Assembly: GCA_905235325.1 (NCBI GenBank)
Contig: CAJOLE010000010.1
Location: 1-36,687 of the forward strand
DNA length: 36,687 bases
Direction of reading: 5' to 3'
DNA from: an uncultured Prevotella sp.
Lineage (GTDB): Bacteria; Bacteroidota; Bacteroidia; Bacteroidales; Bacteroidaceae
Part shown: positions 7,933 through 15,769 of the stretch, piece after piece
How the letters are laid out: each line of letters starts with the position of its first letter
Numbering within the stretch: position 1 is the stretch's first letter
Position numbers and translations under genes: made by a program
Notes under the pieces: model-generated
The model's database searches: none
What the model was told of the DNA's origin: nothing
What the model saw: the letters and a program-made list of their open reading frames with translations, nothing else

Positions 7933-8952
7933 ATGAAAGTAGCAATTGTTGGCGCTTCGGGCGCCGTGGGCCAGGAGTTCCTGCGCCTGCTTGACGAGAG
8001 AAATTTCCCGATGGATGAACTGGTGCTGTTCGGCTCCGAACGCTCTGCCGGCCGGAAGTACAACTTCCGCGGCCAGGAGCTGACGGTGAAACTGCTCCAG
8101 AAGAACGACGACTTCAAGGACATCGACATCGCCTTCACGTCGGCCGGTGCCGGCACGTCGAAGGAGTTTGCCGAGACGATTACCAAGTATGGCTGCGTAA
8201 TGATTGACAACTCCAGCGCCTTCCGCATGGACGACGACGTGCCCTTGGTGGTGCCCGAGTGCAACGCCGAGGATGCCCTGAACCGTCCGCGTGGCATCAT
8301 CGCCAACCCGAACTGCACGACCATTATGATGGTTGTCGTGCTGCAGCCCTTAGAGCAGCTGAGCCACATCAAGCGCATCCACGTGGCCTCCTACCAGAGC
8401 GCATCGGGAGCCGGTGCCGCCGCCATGCAGGAGCTGCAGCAGCAGTACAAGGAGATAGTGGAGACGGGCGAGGTGAAGACCATCAAGAAGTTCCCGCACC
8501 AGCTGGCCTACAACGTCATCCCGCAGATTGACGTGTTCCAGCCCAACGGCTACACGAAGGAGGAGATGAAGATGTACAACGAGACGCGGAAGATCATGCA
8601 CACCGATGCGAAGTGCTCGGCCATGTGCGTCCGCGTCAGCTCGCTGCGCTCGCATTCGGAGAGCGTATGGATAGAGACCGAGCAGCCGATCACGGTGGAG
8701 GAGGCCCAGCAGGCCATCGCCCAGGCTTCCGGCTGCACGCTGGTCGACGACCCGTCGACGCTGACATACCCCATGCCCCTCGAGACCGCCGGCAAGGACG
8801 ATGTCTTCGTGGGTCGTGTGCGCAAGGACCTGACCGACGACTGCGGCCTGACCTTCTGGCTCTCGGGCGACCAAATCCGCAAGGGTGCCGCCCTGAACGC
8901 CGTGCAGATAGGCGAATACCTGATTGCTGCCGGTGGGCTGAAGAGGGCGTGA
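7933..8952 (+). CDS. asd: Aspartate-semialdehyde dehydrogenase
   Basis: The 339-residue cytoplasmic enzyme reduces aspartyl phosphate to aspartate semialdehyde with NADPH, the branch point to lysine/diaminopimelate, threonine and methionine. The nucleotide-binding GASGAVG is at 7-13. The nucleophile Cys128 sits in NPNCTT, and the catalytic base His241 in RSHSES. Length is normal for the family. The start follows the DUF559 cassette closely, so transcription may come from the cassette or from readthrough of the antiporter gene. A nine-unit octamer repeat joins it to the following lipoprotein gene. Confidence 0.96.
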   Translation: MKVAIVGASGAVGQEFLRLLDERNFPMDELVLFGSERSAGRKYNFRGQELTVKLLQKNDDFKDIDIAFTSAGAGTSKEFAETITKYGCVMIDNSSAFRMDDDVPLVVPECNAEDALNRPRGIIANPNCTTIMMVVVLQPLEQLSHIKRIHVASYQSASGAGAAAMQELQQQYKEIVETGEVKTIKKFPHQLAYNVIPQIDVFQPNGYTKEEMKMYNETRKIMHTDAKCSAMCVRVSSLRSHSESVWIETEQPITVEEAQQAIAQASGCTLVDDPSTLTYPMPLETAGKDDVFVGRVRKDLTDDCGLTFWLSGDQIRKGAALNAVQIGEYLIAAGGLKRA

Positions 8953-8954
8953 TG

Positions 8955-9026
8955 TCGAAGCCTCGAAGCCTCGAAGCCTCGAAATTTCGAACCAACGAAA
9001 TAACGAACCAACGAAACACCGAAAGA
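8955..9026 (+). repeat. Nine phased 8-bp CGAA repeats before the lipoprotein gene
   Basis: Nine uninterrupted octamers of the form nCGAAnnn run from two bases after the asd stop to three bases before the next ATG. They start with three TCGAAGCC copies and drift to ACGAAACA and CCGAAAGA. The same design, in the same orientation relative to the downstream gene, occurs before trkH and trkA. Confidence 0.85.
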
Positions 9027-9029
9027 AGA

Positions 9030-9503
9030 ATGAAAAAAATCCTGTTGGCCGTAGTGGCCGTTATTGCAATGTGCGCTTGCTCGGGCGAGCGTGAGTATCT
9101 GAACTATCGCGGCTTGTCGATGGGCATGTCGGCCAAGAGCCTGGCTGACTCGCTGCAGCAGCAGGGCCTGGCCCTTGACACTGCGCACTCTACGGAAACC
9201 AGCTTCGTGCTGGCCGACACGATTGCACGCAACTTCGTCGTGACCGTCTATCACCAGAATGACACCATCACCGACATCCTGGAGAACTACTCGGCCACGT
9301 ATAACGACTCGACGTCGAACCTGTGGCAGGCTAAGCACGACGAGCTGGAGAAGGAGTTCGGCTGGCCCAATATGGGTAAGCACGGCGACCTGCACAAGGA
9401 GGCTACCTTCGAGAGTAAGAAGGGCACGGTTATCCTGACTCTGCTGAACACCTATTCGCCGACCGTGTCTGCACGGTACTCCACATCGACGACGAAAGAC
9501 TGA
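9030..9503 (+). CDS. Small lipoprotein of unknown function
   Basis: The 157-residue protein has a lipoprotein signal peptide (MKKILLAVVAVIAMCACSGE, lipid Cys at about 17). I do not recognise a family. The mature part is hydrophilic and begins NYRGLSMGMSAKSLADSL, a pattern often seen in proteins that bind divergent peptides, followed by beta-rich sequence. The ATG at 9030 immediately follows the octamer repeat and is probably translated from the asd transcript. A perfect 13-bp hairpin with a T-run (9511-9543) ends the unit. Confidence 0.8.
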   Translation: MKKILLAVVAVIAMCACSGEREYLNYRGLSMGMSAKSLADSLQQQGLALDTAHSTETSFVLADTIARNFVVTVYHQNDTITDILENYSATYNDSTSNLWQAKHDELEKEFGWPNMGKHGDLHKEATFESKKGTVILTLLNTYSPTVSARYSTSTTKD

Positions 9504-9510
9504 CAAACAG

Positions 9511-9543
9511 AAAAGAAGCAAGCCTCGAAAGCTTGCTTCTTTT
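9511..9543. terminator. Bidirectional intrinsic terminator
   Basis: A perfect 13-bp stem (9511-9523 with 9531-9543) around a 7-base loop has A and T runs at its two ends. It can end the asd-lipoprotein transcript on the plus strand and the tRNA-Leu/tRNA-Val transcript on the minus strand. Confidence 0.85.
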
Positions 9544-9549
9544 CGCTTG

Positions 9550-9623
9550 TGTCGACACTTGGACTCGAACCAAGGACCCCCACCATGTCAAGGTGATACT
9601 CTAACCAGCTGAGCTATGCCGAC
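9550..9623 (-). tRNA. tRNA-Val (anticodon GAC)
   Basis: The 74-base cloverleaf on the minus strand has acceptor GTCGGCA pairing with TGTCGAC, a D-arm GCTC/GAGT, an anticodon loop TTGACAT and a T-arm CTTGG-TTCGAGT-CCAAG. The anticodon GAC reads valine codons GUC/GUU. CCA is not encoded. It follows tRNA-Leu by 13 bases. Confidence 0.93.
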
Positions 9624-9636
9624 TTCTGGTTGCTTG

Positions 9637-9718
9637 TGCGCCTGACAGGACTCGAACCTGCACATCGTGAGATACCAGATCCTAAGTCTGGCGCGTCTAC
9701 CAATTCCGCCACAGGCGC
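9637..9718 (-). tRNA. tRNA-Leu (anticodon TAG)
   Basis: The 82-base class II cloverleaf has acceptor GCGCCTG pairing with CAGGCGC, an anticodon stem CCAGA/TCTGG with loop CTTAGGA, and a long variable arm. The anticodon TAG reads leucine CUN codons. It is transcribed first in a two-tRNA unit from the promoter at 9764-9795. Confidence 0.94.
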
Positions 9719-9763
9719 GACTTCGACGACGTCAATTCCATCGCGTTATTGGTTTTGCGGGTG

Positions 9764-9795
9764 CAAAGGTAATACTTTTTGTTGAAACCACCAAA
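9764..9795 (-). promoter_or_regulatory. Promoter of the tRNA-Leu/tRNA-Val unit
   Basis: On the minus strand TTTG (9792-9795) and TACCTTTG (9764-9771) are separated by exactly 20 bases. The -33 box lies directly against the stop of the S41 protease gene (9797), so that gene has no room for a separate terminator. Confidence 0.8.
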
Positions 9796-9796
9796 T

Positions 9797-10810
9797 TTAT
9801 TGCGATAAAAGTTTGCGCGCAACCTCAATTATTGTGTCTTTGCCACGCTTCAGGTGCTCGTCGCGCAATGGAACATACATATCGGGAACGATGCCGAACT
9901 CGGTAGACTTGCCCTTGGCGTCGTACATCGGCACGGCCGAGAAGCGCACTATCCAGCCGTTGGGCAGCGACGAGCTGAAGGGCATACCGGCACCGCCGCC
10001 GGTGACATCGCCGATGAGCCGTGCCGAGGGCAGCGCCTTCATATACATGGCAAACTCGTTGGCGGCGGAGAAGACGTGGCGGTTGGTAAGCACGATGACG
10101 TGCTTCTGCCACCGCAGGCTGGCTGCTGGGTCGAGATAGCGTGGCTCCATGGCAGAGAAGTCGCCGTGCCCCGGCCCGGTCTTGTGCTGTATATAGCCGA
10201 CGAGTACGCGCTCGTTGGTGAAGCGCGAGGCAATCTTCTCGGCGTTGGTGAGGTCGCCGCCGCCGTTTCCGCGAATGTCGATGATAATGCCCTGGCAGAG
10301 GATGAAGTAGTTGAGCACCTCGGTCAGGTTTCCGCTGCCGATGGGGTTGTTGAACGACTCGTAGCGTATGTATCCGATGTTGTCGTCAAGAATCTTGTAG
10401 CGCATACCCGCAGCGATGCGGTAGTCGGTGCCTAAGTAGATGCGCTCTAAGGAGTCGCTGTAGTTGGCGGGGTAGTTCTCGTGCCACTGCCAGTAGCGCG
10501 CCATGTCGTGGGCAGCCGTCAGGTTGACGTGGCCGTCGCGCAGTTCGCTGAGCATGGCGGCGAGCACCTCGAACAGCTGTGTGTCGGTCATCTTGTCGTT
10601 GATTCGCTGGGCGTACTTGTCGTGTGCCTGCTGCCAGTCGAGCCCGTACTCCAGGTTCTTGTAGTCGAGGAAGCAGTAGTGCTCGTCGATAATCTTCCAG
10701 AGCGCTTCGAAGTTGCCCATCGGCGTGTCGGGGAATTCCTCCTCGTCGACGCATGAGGTGAGGCATGAGAGCGTGAGCAGCCATGATAACAGGAGTGTGA
10801 GCTTTTTCAT
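9797..10810 (-). CDS. S41-family peptidase lipoprotein
   Basis: The 337-residue lipoprotein (lipobox Cys20 in LTSC) resembles S41 C-terminal processing/tricorn-core proteases. LRDGHV (90-95) matches the family LxDGH motif, and [12 protein letters not shown] (174-185) is the core strand-turn. The probable nucleophile is Ser248 in [11 protein letters not shown], and GDVTGGGAG (267-275) follows. No PDZ domain is evident. It would act on peptides in the periplasm or at the outer membrane. The start overlaps the upstream gene stop in an ATGA junction, so it is the last gene of the parC unit. Confidence 0.9.
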   Translation of the reverse strand: MKKLTLLLSWLLTLSCLTSCVDEEEFPDTPMGNFEALWKIIDEHYCFLDYKNLEYGLDWQQAHDKYAQRINDKMTDTQLFEVLAAMLSELRDGHVNLTAAHDMARYWQWHENYPANYSDSLERIYLGTDYRIAAGMRYKILDDNIGYIRYESFNNPIGSGNLTEVLNYFILCQGIIIDIRGNGGGDLTNAEKIASRFTNERVLVGYIQHKTGPGHGDFSAMEPRYLDPAASLRWQKHVIVLTNRHVFSAANEFAMYMKALPSARLIGDVTGGGAGMPFSSSLPNGWIVRFSAVPMYDAKGKSTEFGIVPDMYVPLRDEHLKRGKDTIIEVARKLLSQ

Positions 10811-11619
10811 GGGCGGTTGCTGATGGTGAAGTGGCGCACCACGCCGATCATGACGCGGTTGTGGTAGATGTGCGACTTCAGGTTGTTGACTTTCGCCTGC
10901 TGGTAGTCGCCTAAGTAGCCGATGCGGAAGCTCAGCGAGCGACTGACACTACATTCGAGCGACAGCTGCTGGCGCAGGTTGGGTGCCGAAACGAAGGTTG
11001 TGGGCACGAGGTTGTGGTCGTAGTCGCCACGCGAGAAGATTTCGTAGTACGACTGCCCGTAGTTTGGACTGAACATCAGGCCGACGAGGGGCAGCTCCAG
11101 TTTGTAGCGGACCGTCCACTGGCGCTTGAACAACTGGAAGTCGTAGGCAGCAGCACCCGAAGGCATGACTCCTATCGAGGCCCGGCCCTGGGCGGGATTG
11201 TTGGAGTTGCTGGTGTTGTAGATGAACCCGAGGTTGGCAGCCACCATGCCGCCGGCCTGCAGGCGGAGGCTATTCAGCTGCCAGCTGTAATAGCGCCCGA
11301 TGAAGAACGTGTAGTCGCCCTGCAGCTCGCTGACCGTCTCGGCCCGGTCTTCGGCCGACGTGAAGTTCAGCTCGTTCTCGATGATGGTCGACCAGCGGCT
11401 GCCTGGCTGTTGGCGCTCCGATGTCGTCAGCATGGTCAGTCCCAGTCCTCGGAACTTCTCCTGCGACAGATAGGTGTCGAGGATGTTGGTGTTGCCAGCC
11501 CCGAACTGATAGGCTGTGGTAAAGTCGGTCTGCGCCCCCGCCGTGCTGAATGCTGCCAGGCAGGCGAAGAGCGACAGGCAGGCCGTGAACCATCTTGATA
11601 GTCGGTCAGAAGTCTTCAT
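10807..11619 (-). CDS. DUF3316-like outer-membrane protein
   Basis: The 270-residue protein has a signal peptide (about 1-29, ending AGAQ) and alternating aromatic/polar beta strands to the C-terminus, suggesting an outer-membrane barrel. The motif [11 protein letters not shown] near residue 43 is what I recall of the Bacteroidota DUF3316 family; function unknown. It starts 14 bases before the stop of parC and ends in an ATGA overlap with the S41 peptidase gene. All three are therefore probably co-transcribed. Confidence 0.72.
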   Translation of the reverse strand: MKTSDRLSRWFTACLSLFACLAAFSTAGAQTDFTTAYQFGAGNTNILDTYLSQEKFRGLGLTMLTTSERQQPGSRWSTIIENELNFTSAEDRAETVSELQGDYTFFIGRYYSWQLNSLRLQAGGMVAANLGFIYNTSNSNNPAQGRASIGVMPSGAAAYDFQLFKRQWTVRYKLELPLVGLMFSPNYGQSYYEIFSRGDYDHNLVPTTFVSAPNLRQQLSLECSVSRSLSFRIGYLGDYQQAKVNNLKSHIYHNRVMIGVVRHFTISNRP

Positions 11620-14317
11620 CCGTGAACAGTCTTGTTTGTCGGTTTATCTCGTCGATGACCTCTTGCTCGCTCTTGCCGGCATCGGGGTCGAGGTTTTCTT
11701 CGGGCTCGTCTTCTTCCTCGTCTGACTCGTCGGGCTCGACAGGTTCAGCCGGGAATCGGGTGGGCTCTAATTCAACGATGCTCTCAATCTGGTAGGTTGA
11801 CAGACGCTTGCCCTTGGCCTTGAAACCCTTGACGGTGATGAACTGCTCGACGTCGAACTCCTCAGAGCCGCGGAACTCGTCGGCACCGCCGTAGTTGACC
11901 TGAATGCGGGGGAATACTTGGTCGGTGAGCAGGATGAGCTTCGACAGCGGGTTGTCGCCCAGGAAGTTCTGCTTGCGCTTCGTGGCCTCCATGACGAACC
12001 GCTTCACGTATGGGTAGCCCTGGTTGTCGGCATCCCAGAGGACGGCGCTCCACACCTTGTCGGCACTGTACTTCTCGATGCGCAGGATGTTGGCCTCGTA
12101 GTGGTTGTTGACGTCGAAGTTGGTCAGGTAGAAGTCGCCGTTGTCGAGGACTACCAGAATCTGGTCGTCGTCGAAGAACTCGCCCAGCAGCAGTCCGTGC
12201 TCGTCGTAGTTCAGACGGTTGACGTCGGGGTCGTACCACACCTTGCGGCCGCCGAGGGTGGAGTGTCCGCGGCTCTTCAGCCCGATGCGGTGGACAGAGT
12301 TGCGCGTCAGCAGGTTGCCCTTCGAGGCGCGGCCCTTGATCATCACCTCCGAGAAGTCCTTGTCGATGAAGATCTTCTTCAGCTTCGGGTTGGGGTCGAG
12401 TGTCACCTTGATAATCTCTGCCTCGCCGTTGGGGTTGGCCGTGAAGTACATCACCTTCGAGCCGGGCGTGCCCTGTGTCAGGTCGTACTCCTTGTCGCGC
12501 GTCATCGACGTGACGTTGAAGCGCTTGATGAAGCAGGCGCCCTTCTTGCCGTCGCGGTAGACTACATTATATATGGTGCGCGTGTCGTTCTTCTTGAACA
12601 CCTGCAGATGGAGCACGTTCTTGCCCACGAACAGCTTTTCGGCAACGCGCACCACCTTGTACTTGCCGTCGCGGTAGAAGATGATGACATCGTCGATGTC
12701 GGAGCAGTTGCACACGTACTCATCCTTCTTCAGACCGGTGCCGATGAATCCGTCCGTGCGGTTGATGTAGAGCTTCTGGTTGGCCTCGGCCACCTTCGTC
12801 GCCTCGATGGTGTCGAAGTTGCGGATCTCCGTCAGTCGCGGGTGTTCCTTGCCGTACTTGTCCTTGAGGAACTGGAACCACTCGGCCGTCACCTCCGTGA
12901 GGTTAGCCAGGTCGCGGTCAATCTCGTCAATCTCGGCCTTGATGCGGGCCATCAGCTCGTCGGCCTTCTCCTTGTTGAACTTCAGGATGCGCTGCATCTT
13001 GATTTCCAGGAGGCGCAGGATGTCGTCCTTCGTCACCTCGCGGACGAGGGTGGGGTAGTAGGGTGTCAGCCGCTCGTCGATGTGCTCGCAGACGCGGTCG
13101 ACGTTCGGGGCCTCCTCGAACTTCTTGTCTTTGTAGATGCGCTCCTCGATGAATATCTTTTCCAACGAGCAGAAGTGGTACTGCTCCAGCAGCTCGCCCT
13201 TGCGAATTTCCAGCTCCTGGCGTATCAAGTCCTTGGTGCGCTCCACATTGTGGCGCAGCACGTCCGAGATGGTCAGGAACTGCGGCTTATGGTCGCTGAT
13301 GACGCAGCAGTTGGGCGAGATGTTGATTTCGCAGTCGGTAAAGGCGTAGAGTGCGTCAATCGTCTTGTCCGACGAAACACCGGGAGCCAGGTGTACGAGA
13401 ATTTCCACTTGTGCCGACGTCAGGTCGTCGACGCGGCGGGCCTTGATCTTGCCTCTCTCGATGGCTTTCTTGATGCTCTCGATGAGGCTTTCCACCGTCT
13501 TCGAGTAAGGCAGGTCGCGTATGACCAGCGTCTTCTGGTCGAGTTTCTCAATCTTGGCACGCACCTTCAGCACGCCGCCGCGCTGGCCGTCGTTGTATTT
13601 GCTGACGTCGATCGAACCGCCGGTCAGGAAGTCGGGGAACAGCCGGAACTCCTGTCCATGCAGGTAGCTGATGGCGGCGTCGCAGATTTCGCAGAAGTTG
13701 TGGGGCAGAATCTTCGACGAGAGGCCCACGGCAATGCCTTCGGTGCCCTGTGCGATGAGCAGCGGGAACTTCACGGGCAGCGTGATGGGCTCCTTGTTGC
13801 GGCCGTCGTAGCTGAGCTGCCACTCCGTGGTCTTCGGGTTGAAGACGGTGTCGAGTGCAAACTTCGACAGGCGTGCCTCGATGTATCGGGGAGCGGCGGC
13901 GCGGTCGCCGGTCAGGATGTTGCCCCAGTTGCCCTGCGTGTCGATGAGCAGCTCCTTCTGTCCCAGCTGCACCAGGGCGTCGCCGATGGAGGCGTCGCCG
14001 TGGGGGTGGAACTGCATGGTGTGGCCCACGATGTTGGCCACCTTGTTGTAGCGCCCGTCGTCCATGCGCTTCATCGAGTGCATGATGCGGCGCTGCACGG
14101 GCTTGAAGCCGTCCTCGATGTTGGGCACGGCTCGCTCCAGTATCACGTAGCTGGCGTAGTCGAGGAACCAGTTCTGGTACATGCCGCTGAGGTGGTGTAC
14201 GGCTGCCGCGTCGAACCGGTTCACAGGTTTATAGTCTGAGTGCGCCTCGGTGCTTCCTTGGCTATCTGCTGTTTCCGGGTTTTCCGGGTTTTCCGGGTTC
14301 TTTATTTCGTCATCCAT
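11606..14317 (-). CDS. parC: DNA topoisomerase IV subunit A (ParC-type)
   Basis: The 903-residue type IIA topoisomerase A subunit has a breakage-reunion domain (about 35-480) with catalytic Tyr145 in [13 protein letters not shown]. The helix [14 protein letters not shown] (103-116) is the quinolone-resistance region, with Ala109 where E. coli ParC/GyrA have serine and Asp113 at the acidic position. A C-terminal DNA-wrapping region follows, and an acidic tail ([15 protein letters not shown]) ends the protein. The N-terminus has three NPE repeats encoded by a perfect 9-bp tandem repeat. The subunit decatenates chromosomes with ParE, which is not in this window. ParC rather than GyrA is inferred from overall sequence feel. 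Confidence 0.88.
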   Translation of the reverse strand: MDDEIKNPENPENPETADSQGSTEAHSDYKPVNRFDAAAVHHLSGMYQNWFLDYASYVILERAVPNIEDGFKPVQRRIMHSMKRMDDGRYNKVANIVGHTMQFHPHGDASIGDALVQLGQKELLIDTQGNWGNILTGDRAAAPRYIEARLSKFALDTVFNPKTTEWQLSYDGRNKEPITLPVKFPLLIAQGTEGIAVGLSSKILPHNFCEICDAAISYLHGQEFRLFPDFLTGGSIDVSKYNDGQRGGVLKVRAKIEKLDQKTLVIRDLPYSKTVESLIESIKKAIERGKIKARRVDDLTSAQVEILVHLAPGVSSDKTIDALYAFTDCEINISPNCCVISDHKPQFLTISDVLRHNVERTKDLIRQELEIRKGELLEQYHFCSLEKIFIEERIYKDKKFEEAPNVDRVCEHIDERLTPYYPTLVREVTKDDILRLLEIKMQRILKFNKEKADELMARIKAEIDEIDRDLANLTEVTAEWFQFLKDKYGKEHPRLTEIRNFDTIEATKVAEANQKLYINRTDGFIGTGLKKDEYVCNCSDIDDVIIFYRDGKYKVVRVAEKLFVGKNVLHLQVFKKNDTRTIYNVVYRDGKKGACFIKRFNVTSMTRDKEYDLTQGTPGSKVMYFTANPNGEAEIIKVTLDPNPKLKKIFIDKDFSEVMIKGRASKGNLLTRNSVHRIGLKSRGHSTLGGRKVWYDPDVNRLNYDEHGLLLGEFFDDDQILVVLDNGDFYLTNFDVNNHYEANILRIEKYSADKVWSAVLWDADNQGYPYVKRFVMEATKRKQNFLGDNPLSKLILLTDQVFPRIQVNYGGADEFRGSEEFDVEQFITVKGFKAKGKRLSTYQIESIVELEPTRFPAEPVEPDESDEEEDEPEENLDPDAGKSEQEVIDEINRQTRLFTDEDF
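14273..14299 (-). repeat. Three perfect 9-bp repeats at the start of parC
   Basis: TTCCGGGTT occurs three times in a row on the plus strand and encodes the NPE-NPE-NPE run near residues 7-15. It is the same period and GGG-core class as the in-gene arrays in the C10 protease and ABC ATPase genes. Confidence 0.85.
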
Positions 14318-14345
14318 ATTTCGTTTTTAGTCATTTTCGCCAGCG

Positions 14346-14353
14346 CAAAATTA
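14346..14353 (-). promoter_or_regulatory. -7 box of the parC unit
   Basis: The minus strand reads TAATTTTG 28 bases before the ATG at 14317. The upstream A/T-rich stretch has no evident -33 TTTG. Confidence 0.5.
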
Positions 14354-14396
14354 CTAAAAAAAAATGGAAAGGAGGAAAAACATACATAATTTAACG

Positions 14397-14428
14397 AAAA
14401 AAAAGCAGGCCACATCCTTGTGACCTGC
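14397..14428 (-). terminator. Intrinsic terminator of tRNA-Val(CAC)
   Basis: On the minus strand GCAGGTCACA pairs with TGTGGCCTGC (one wobble) and is followed by eight T residues (complement of 14397-14404). It starts a few bases after the tRNA 3' end. Confidence 0.85.
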
Positions 14429-14435
14429 CTTTCTG

Positions 14436-14510
14436 TAGGGACACCCGGGCTCGAACCGGGGACCTCTGCAATGTGACTGCAGCGCTCTAAACCAACTGGG
14501 CTATGCCCCT
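14436..14510 (-). tRNA. tRNA-Val (anticodon CAC)
   Basis: The 75-base cloverleaf has acceptor AGGGGCA/TGTCCCT, an anticodon stem CTGCA/TGCAG with loop GTCACAT, and a T-arm CCCGG-TTCGAGC-CCGGG. The anticodon CAC reads valine GUG. Two oddities: the first acceptor pair is A-U, and the D-stem (GCCC/GAGC) has a C-A mismatch at 12-23. CCA is not encoded. Confidence 0.88.
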
Positions 14511-14531
14511 ATGCTTTCTCTTTTGCGGCTG

Positions 14532-14539
14532 CAAAGGTA
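14532..14539 (-). promoter_or_regulatory. -7 box of tRNA-Val(CAC)
   Basis: The minus strand reads TACCTTTG followed by CAGCCGC, 21 bases before the mature tRNA 5' end. A -33 TTTG is not obvious. Confidence 0.6.
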
Positions 14540-14672
14540 ATACTTTAAAATGAGAAAAGCGGAATGAGGAAAGGAAAATGTTCGTTCGCTTATAGATTTT
14601 TAACGTTTAGCGGCTGCCGGGGCAACTGCTCCGCACCCCTCGCAGGCATCATGTCATCAAGATGAAAGCGGA

Positions 14673-14721
14673 AACCAAAACCACAGCGTTGCCGCTCCCG
14701 TTTTTCGTCTTGGTTTTGGTT
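14673..14721. repeat. 11-bp inverted repeat in the 14.6-15.25 kb island
   Basis: AACCAAAACCA (14673-14683) and TGGTTTTGGTT (14711-14721) are perfect reverse complements around a 27-base loop. No open reading frame of note covers the region, and the function is unknown. Confidence 0.65.
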
Positions 14722-14746
14722 ATGTTTTTCGTCCTTCAGGGTGTCA

Positions 14747-15028
14747 GGGTGACACAATGCCGATGTACACTGGGCGTGCACCCTGTTTGAGCGGGTGACA
14801 CGGGTGACACGAGGGTGACACAGGAGTTGCAAATTCTCGAGAGAATCTGAGCGAAACCCAGCTTCTGACCGACGGTATCCCACCGCCTGACGGACAGATT
14901 CTCGAGAGAATTTGCAAGGGGCGTGTCACCCTCGTGTCACCCTGTGACACCCTTTTGCGAGGGTGACACGCGCCGCAATCGTCTGTCAGTCTGTACGTTA
15001 AGCCGCTGTGTGACACCGTGACACCCTC
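14747..15028. repeat. GGGTGACAC repeat array around a 141-bp imperfect palindrome
   Basis: GGGTGACAC occurs at 14747, 14793, 14802, 14813 and 14961, and inverted (GTGTCACCC) at 14923 and 14934; degenerate copies lie at 14944-14953 and 15008-15028. Bases 14802-14849 pair with 14895-14942, about 41 of 48 positions, around a 45-base centre. Each arm carries its own small palindrome, ATTCTC-GA-GAGAAT. This is far larger than a terminator. A protein-binding array or a dispersed extragenic repeat are the likely readings. Confidence 0.8.
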
Positions 15029-15046
15029 AAACGCGAAAAAATCATG

Positions 15047-15217
15047 TTTAACCCGAATCGGTCATTAGACTGTTATGCCCTAACAAACTTTCTTTTTGTC
15101 ATCTGTTTTGTTGTTTTTCAGTCACAATGGAACCCCATTGCTCCTTCAAATCAACAAAACATCTGTTCAATAATAAAGATGTTATCATCATAACGCTAAT
15201 GACCGATTCGGGTTTAA
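15047..15217. mobile_element. MITE-like 171-bp element with 22-bp terminal inverted repeats
   Basis: The ends 15047-15068 and 15196-15217 are inverted copies matching at 21 of 22 positions, with the core ACCCGAATCGGTCATTAG. The AT-rich interior has no gene and holds a second inverted pair, TGTTTTGTTG and CAACAAAACA. Size and structure fit a miniature inverted-repeat element. No clear target-site duplication is seen, so an extragenic palindrome is an alternative. Confidence 0.6.
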
Positions 15218-15247
15218 CGGCCGCCGGAATTGCTTCGCGGCGGCCGT
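15217..15247 (-). terminator. GC-rich hairpin after the small exported protein gene
   Basis: ACGGCCGCCG and CGGCGGCCGT form a perfect 10-bp stem with an 11-base loop, ten bases beyond the stop of the minus-strand gene. There is no strong T-run after it on the minus strand, so it is only a possible terminator. It abuts the MITE-like element. Confidence 0.5.
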
Positions 15248-15257
15248 CAGAGACTTT

Positions 15258-15617
15258 TTACCTTCCGAATTTGTTTTGGAGCGTGATTTCCACAAGTTTC
15301 ATGTAGGTGTCGTACTGCTTGTCGTCCAATACGTAGCGCATATAGCGTGCGTCCTTGCGGAAAGCCTCGCGGAAGAGTTTGTGGCGCTCATGCCTGCCAG
15401 CCGTGGCAGCCGATGCCAAATCTTCGTTCAAGTTGTCGTTGATTACTTTCACGGCTTCCATCTGGTAGTCGGTCAGGCCCAGCGTGACGGCCAGCCCGCG
15501 CAGGTTGAATGTGAAACTGTAGTTCTCGACGTTCCTCACTGCAGTTGTCTTCTGTGTCTTTGCGTAGCCCATGGTCATGACCATGGCTGCTGCTACTGTT
15601 AAGATAATCTTTTTCAT
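15258..15617 (-). CDS. Small exported protein with LTxxQ-like motifs
   Basis: The 119-residue protein has a clean signal peptide (about 1-19, ending GYAK). The mature helix-rich part contains LGLTDYQMEAV and later YVLDDKQYDTYM, which resemble the paired LTxxQ motifs of the CpxP/Spy periplasmic chaperone group. The length also fits that group. This is a resemblance, not a firm family call. It is monocistronic, between a repeat island and the glyS promoter. No TAnnTTTG box was found just upstream of its ATG. Confidence 0.75.
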   Translation of the reverse strand: MKKIILTVAAAMVMTMGYAKTQKTTAVRNVENYSFTFNLRGLAVTLGLTDYQMEAVKVINDNLNEDLASAATAGRHERHKLFREAFRKDARYMRYVLDDKQYDTYMKLVEITLQNKFGR

Positions 15618-15709
15618 ACTTTTTTCCTTGTTATCCTGAAATGTTTGTTATCCTGTATCTGTTCTTTTGACGCCGCTGAGCGCGAAAGGTTTAAAAACGC
15701 CTAAACTAT

Positions 15710-15740
15710 TTTGCTTTTTCAATTAAAATATGTACCTTTG
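15710..15740 (+). promoter_or_regulatory. Promoter of glyS
   Basis: TTTG at 15710-15713 and TACCTTTG at 15733-15740 are separated by 19 bases, close to consensus. The leader to the ATG at 15770 is about 25 bases, too short for a T-box element. Confidence 0.75.
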
Positions 15741-15769
15741 CACGCAAATTCCGAAAACAAAATAGTATT

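Noticed and set aside
11918..14239. A 773-residue plus-strand reading frame opposite parC
   Set aside because: It is Val/Leu/His-rich without domains, is antisense to a clear topoisomerase gene, and results from GC-biased third positions.
15741..15769. T-box leader before glyS
   Set aside because: The leader is under 30 bases and has no stem-loop or T-box sequence; T-boxes are mainly a Gram-positive feature.
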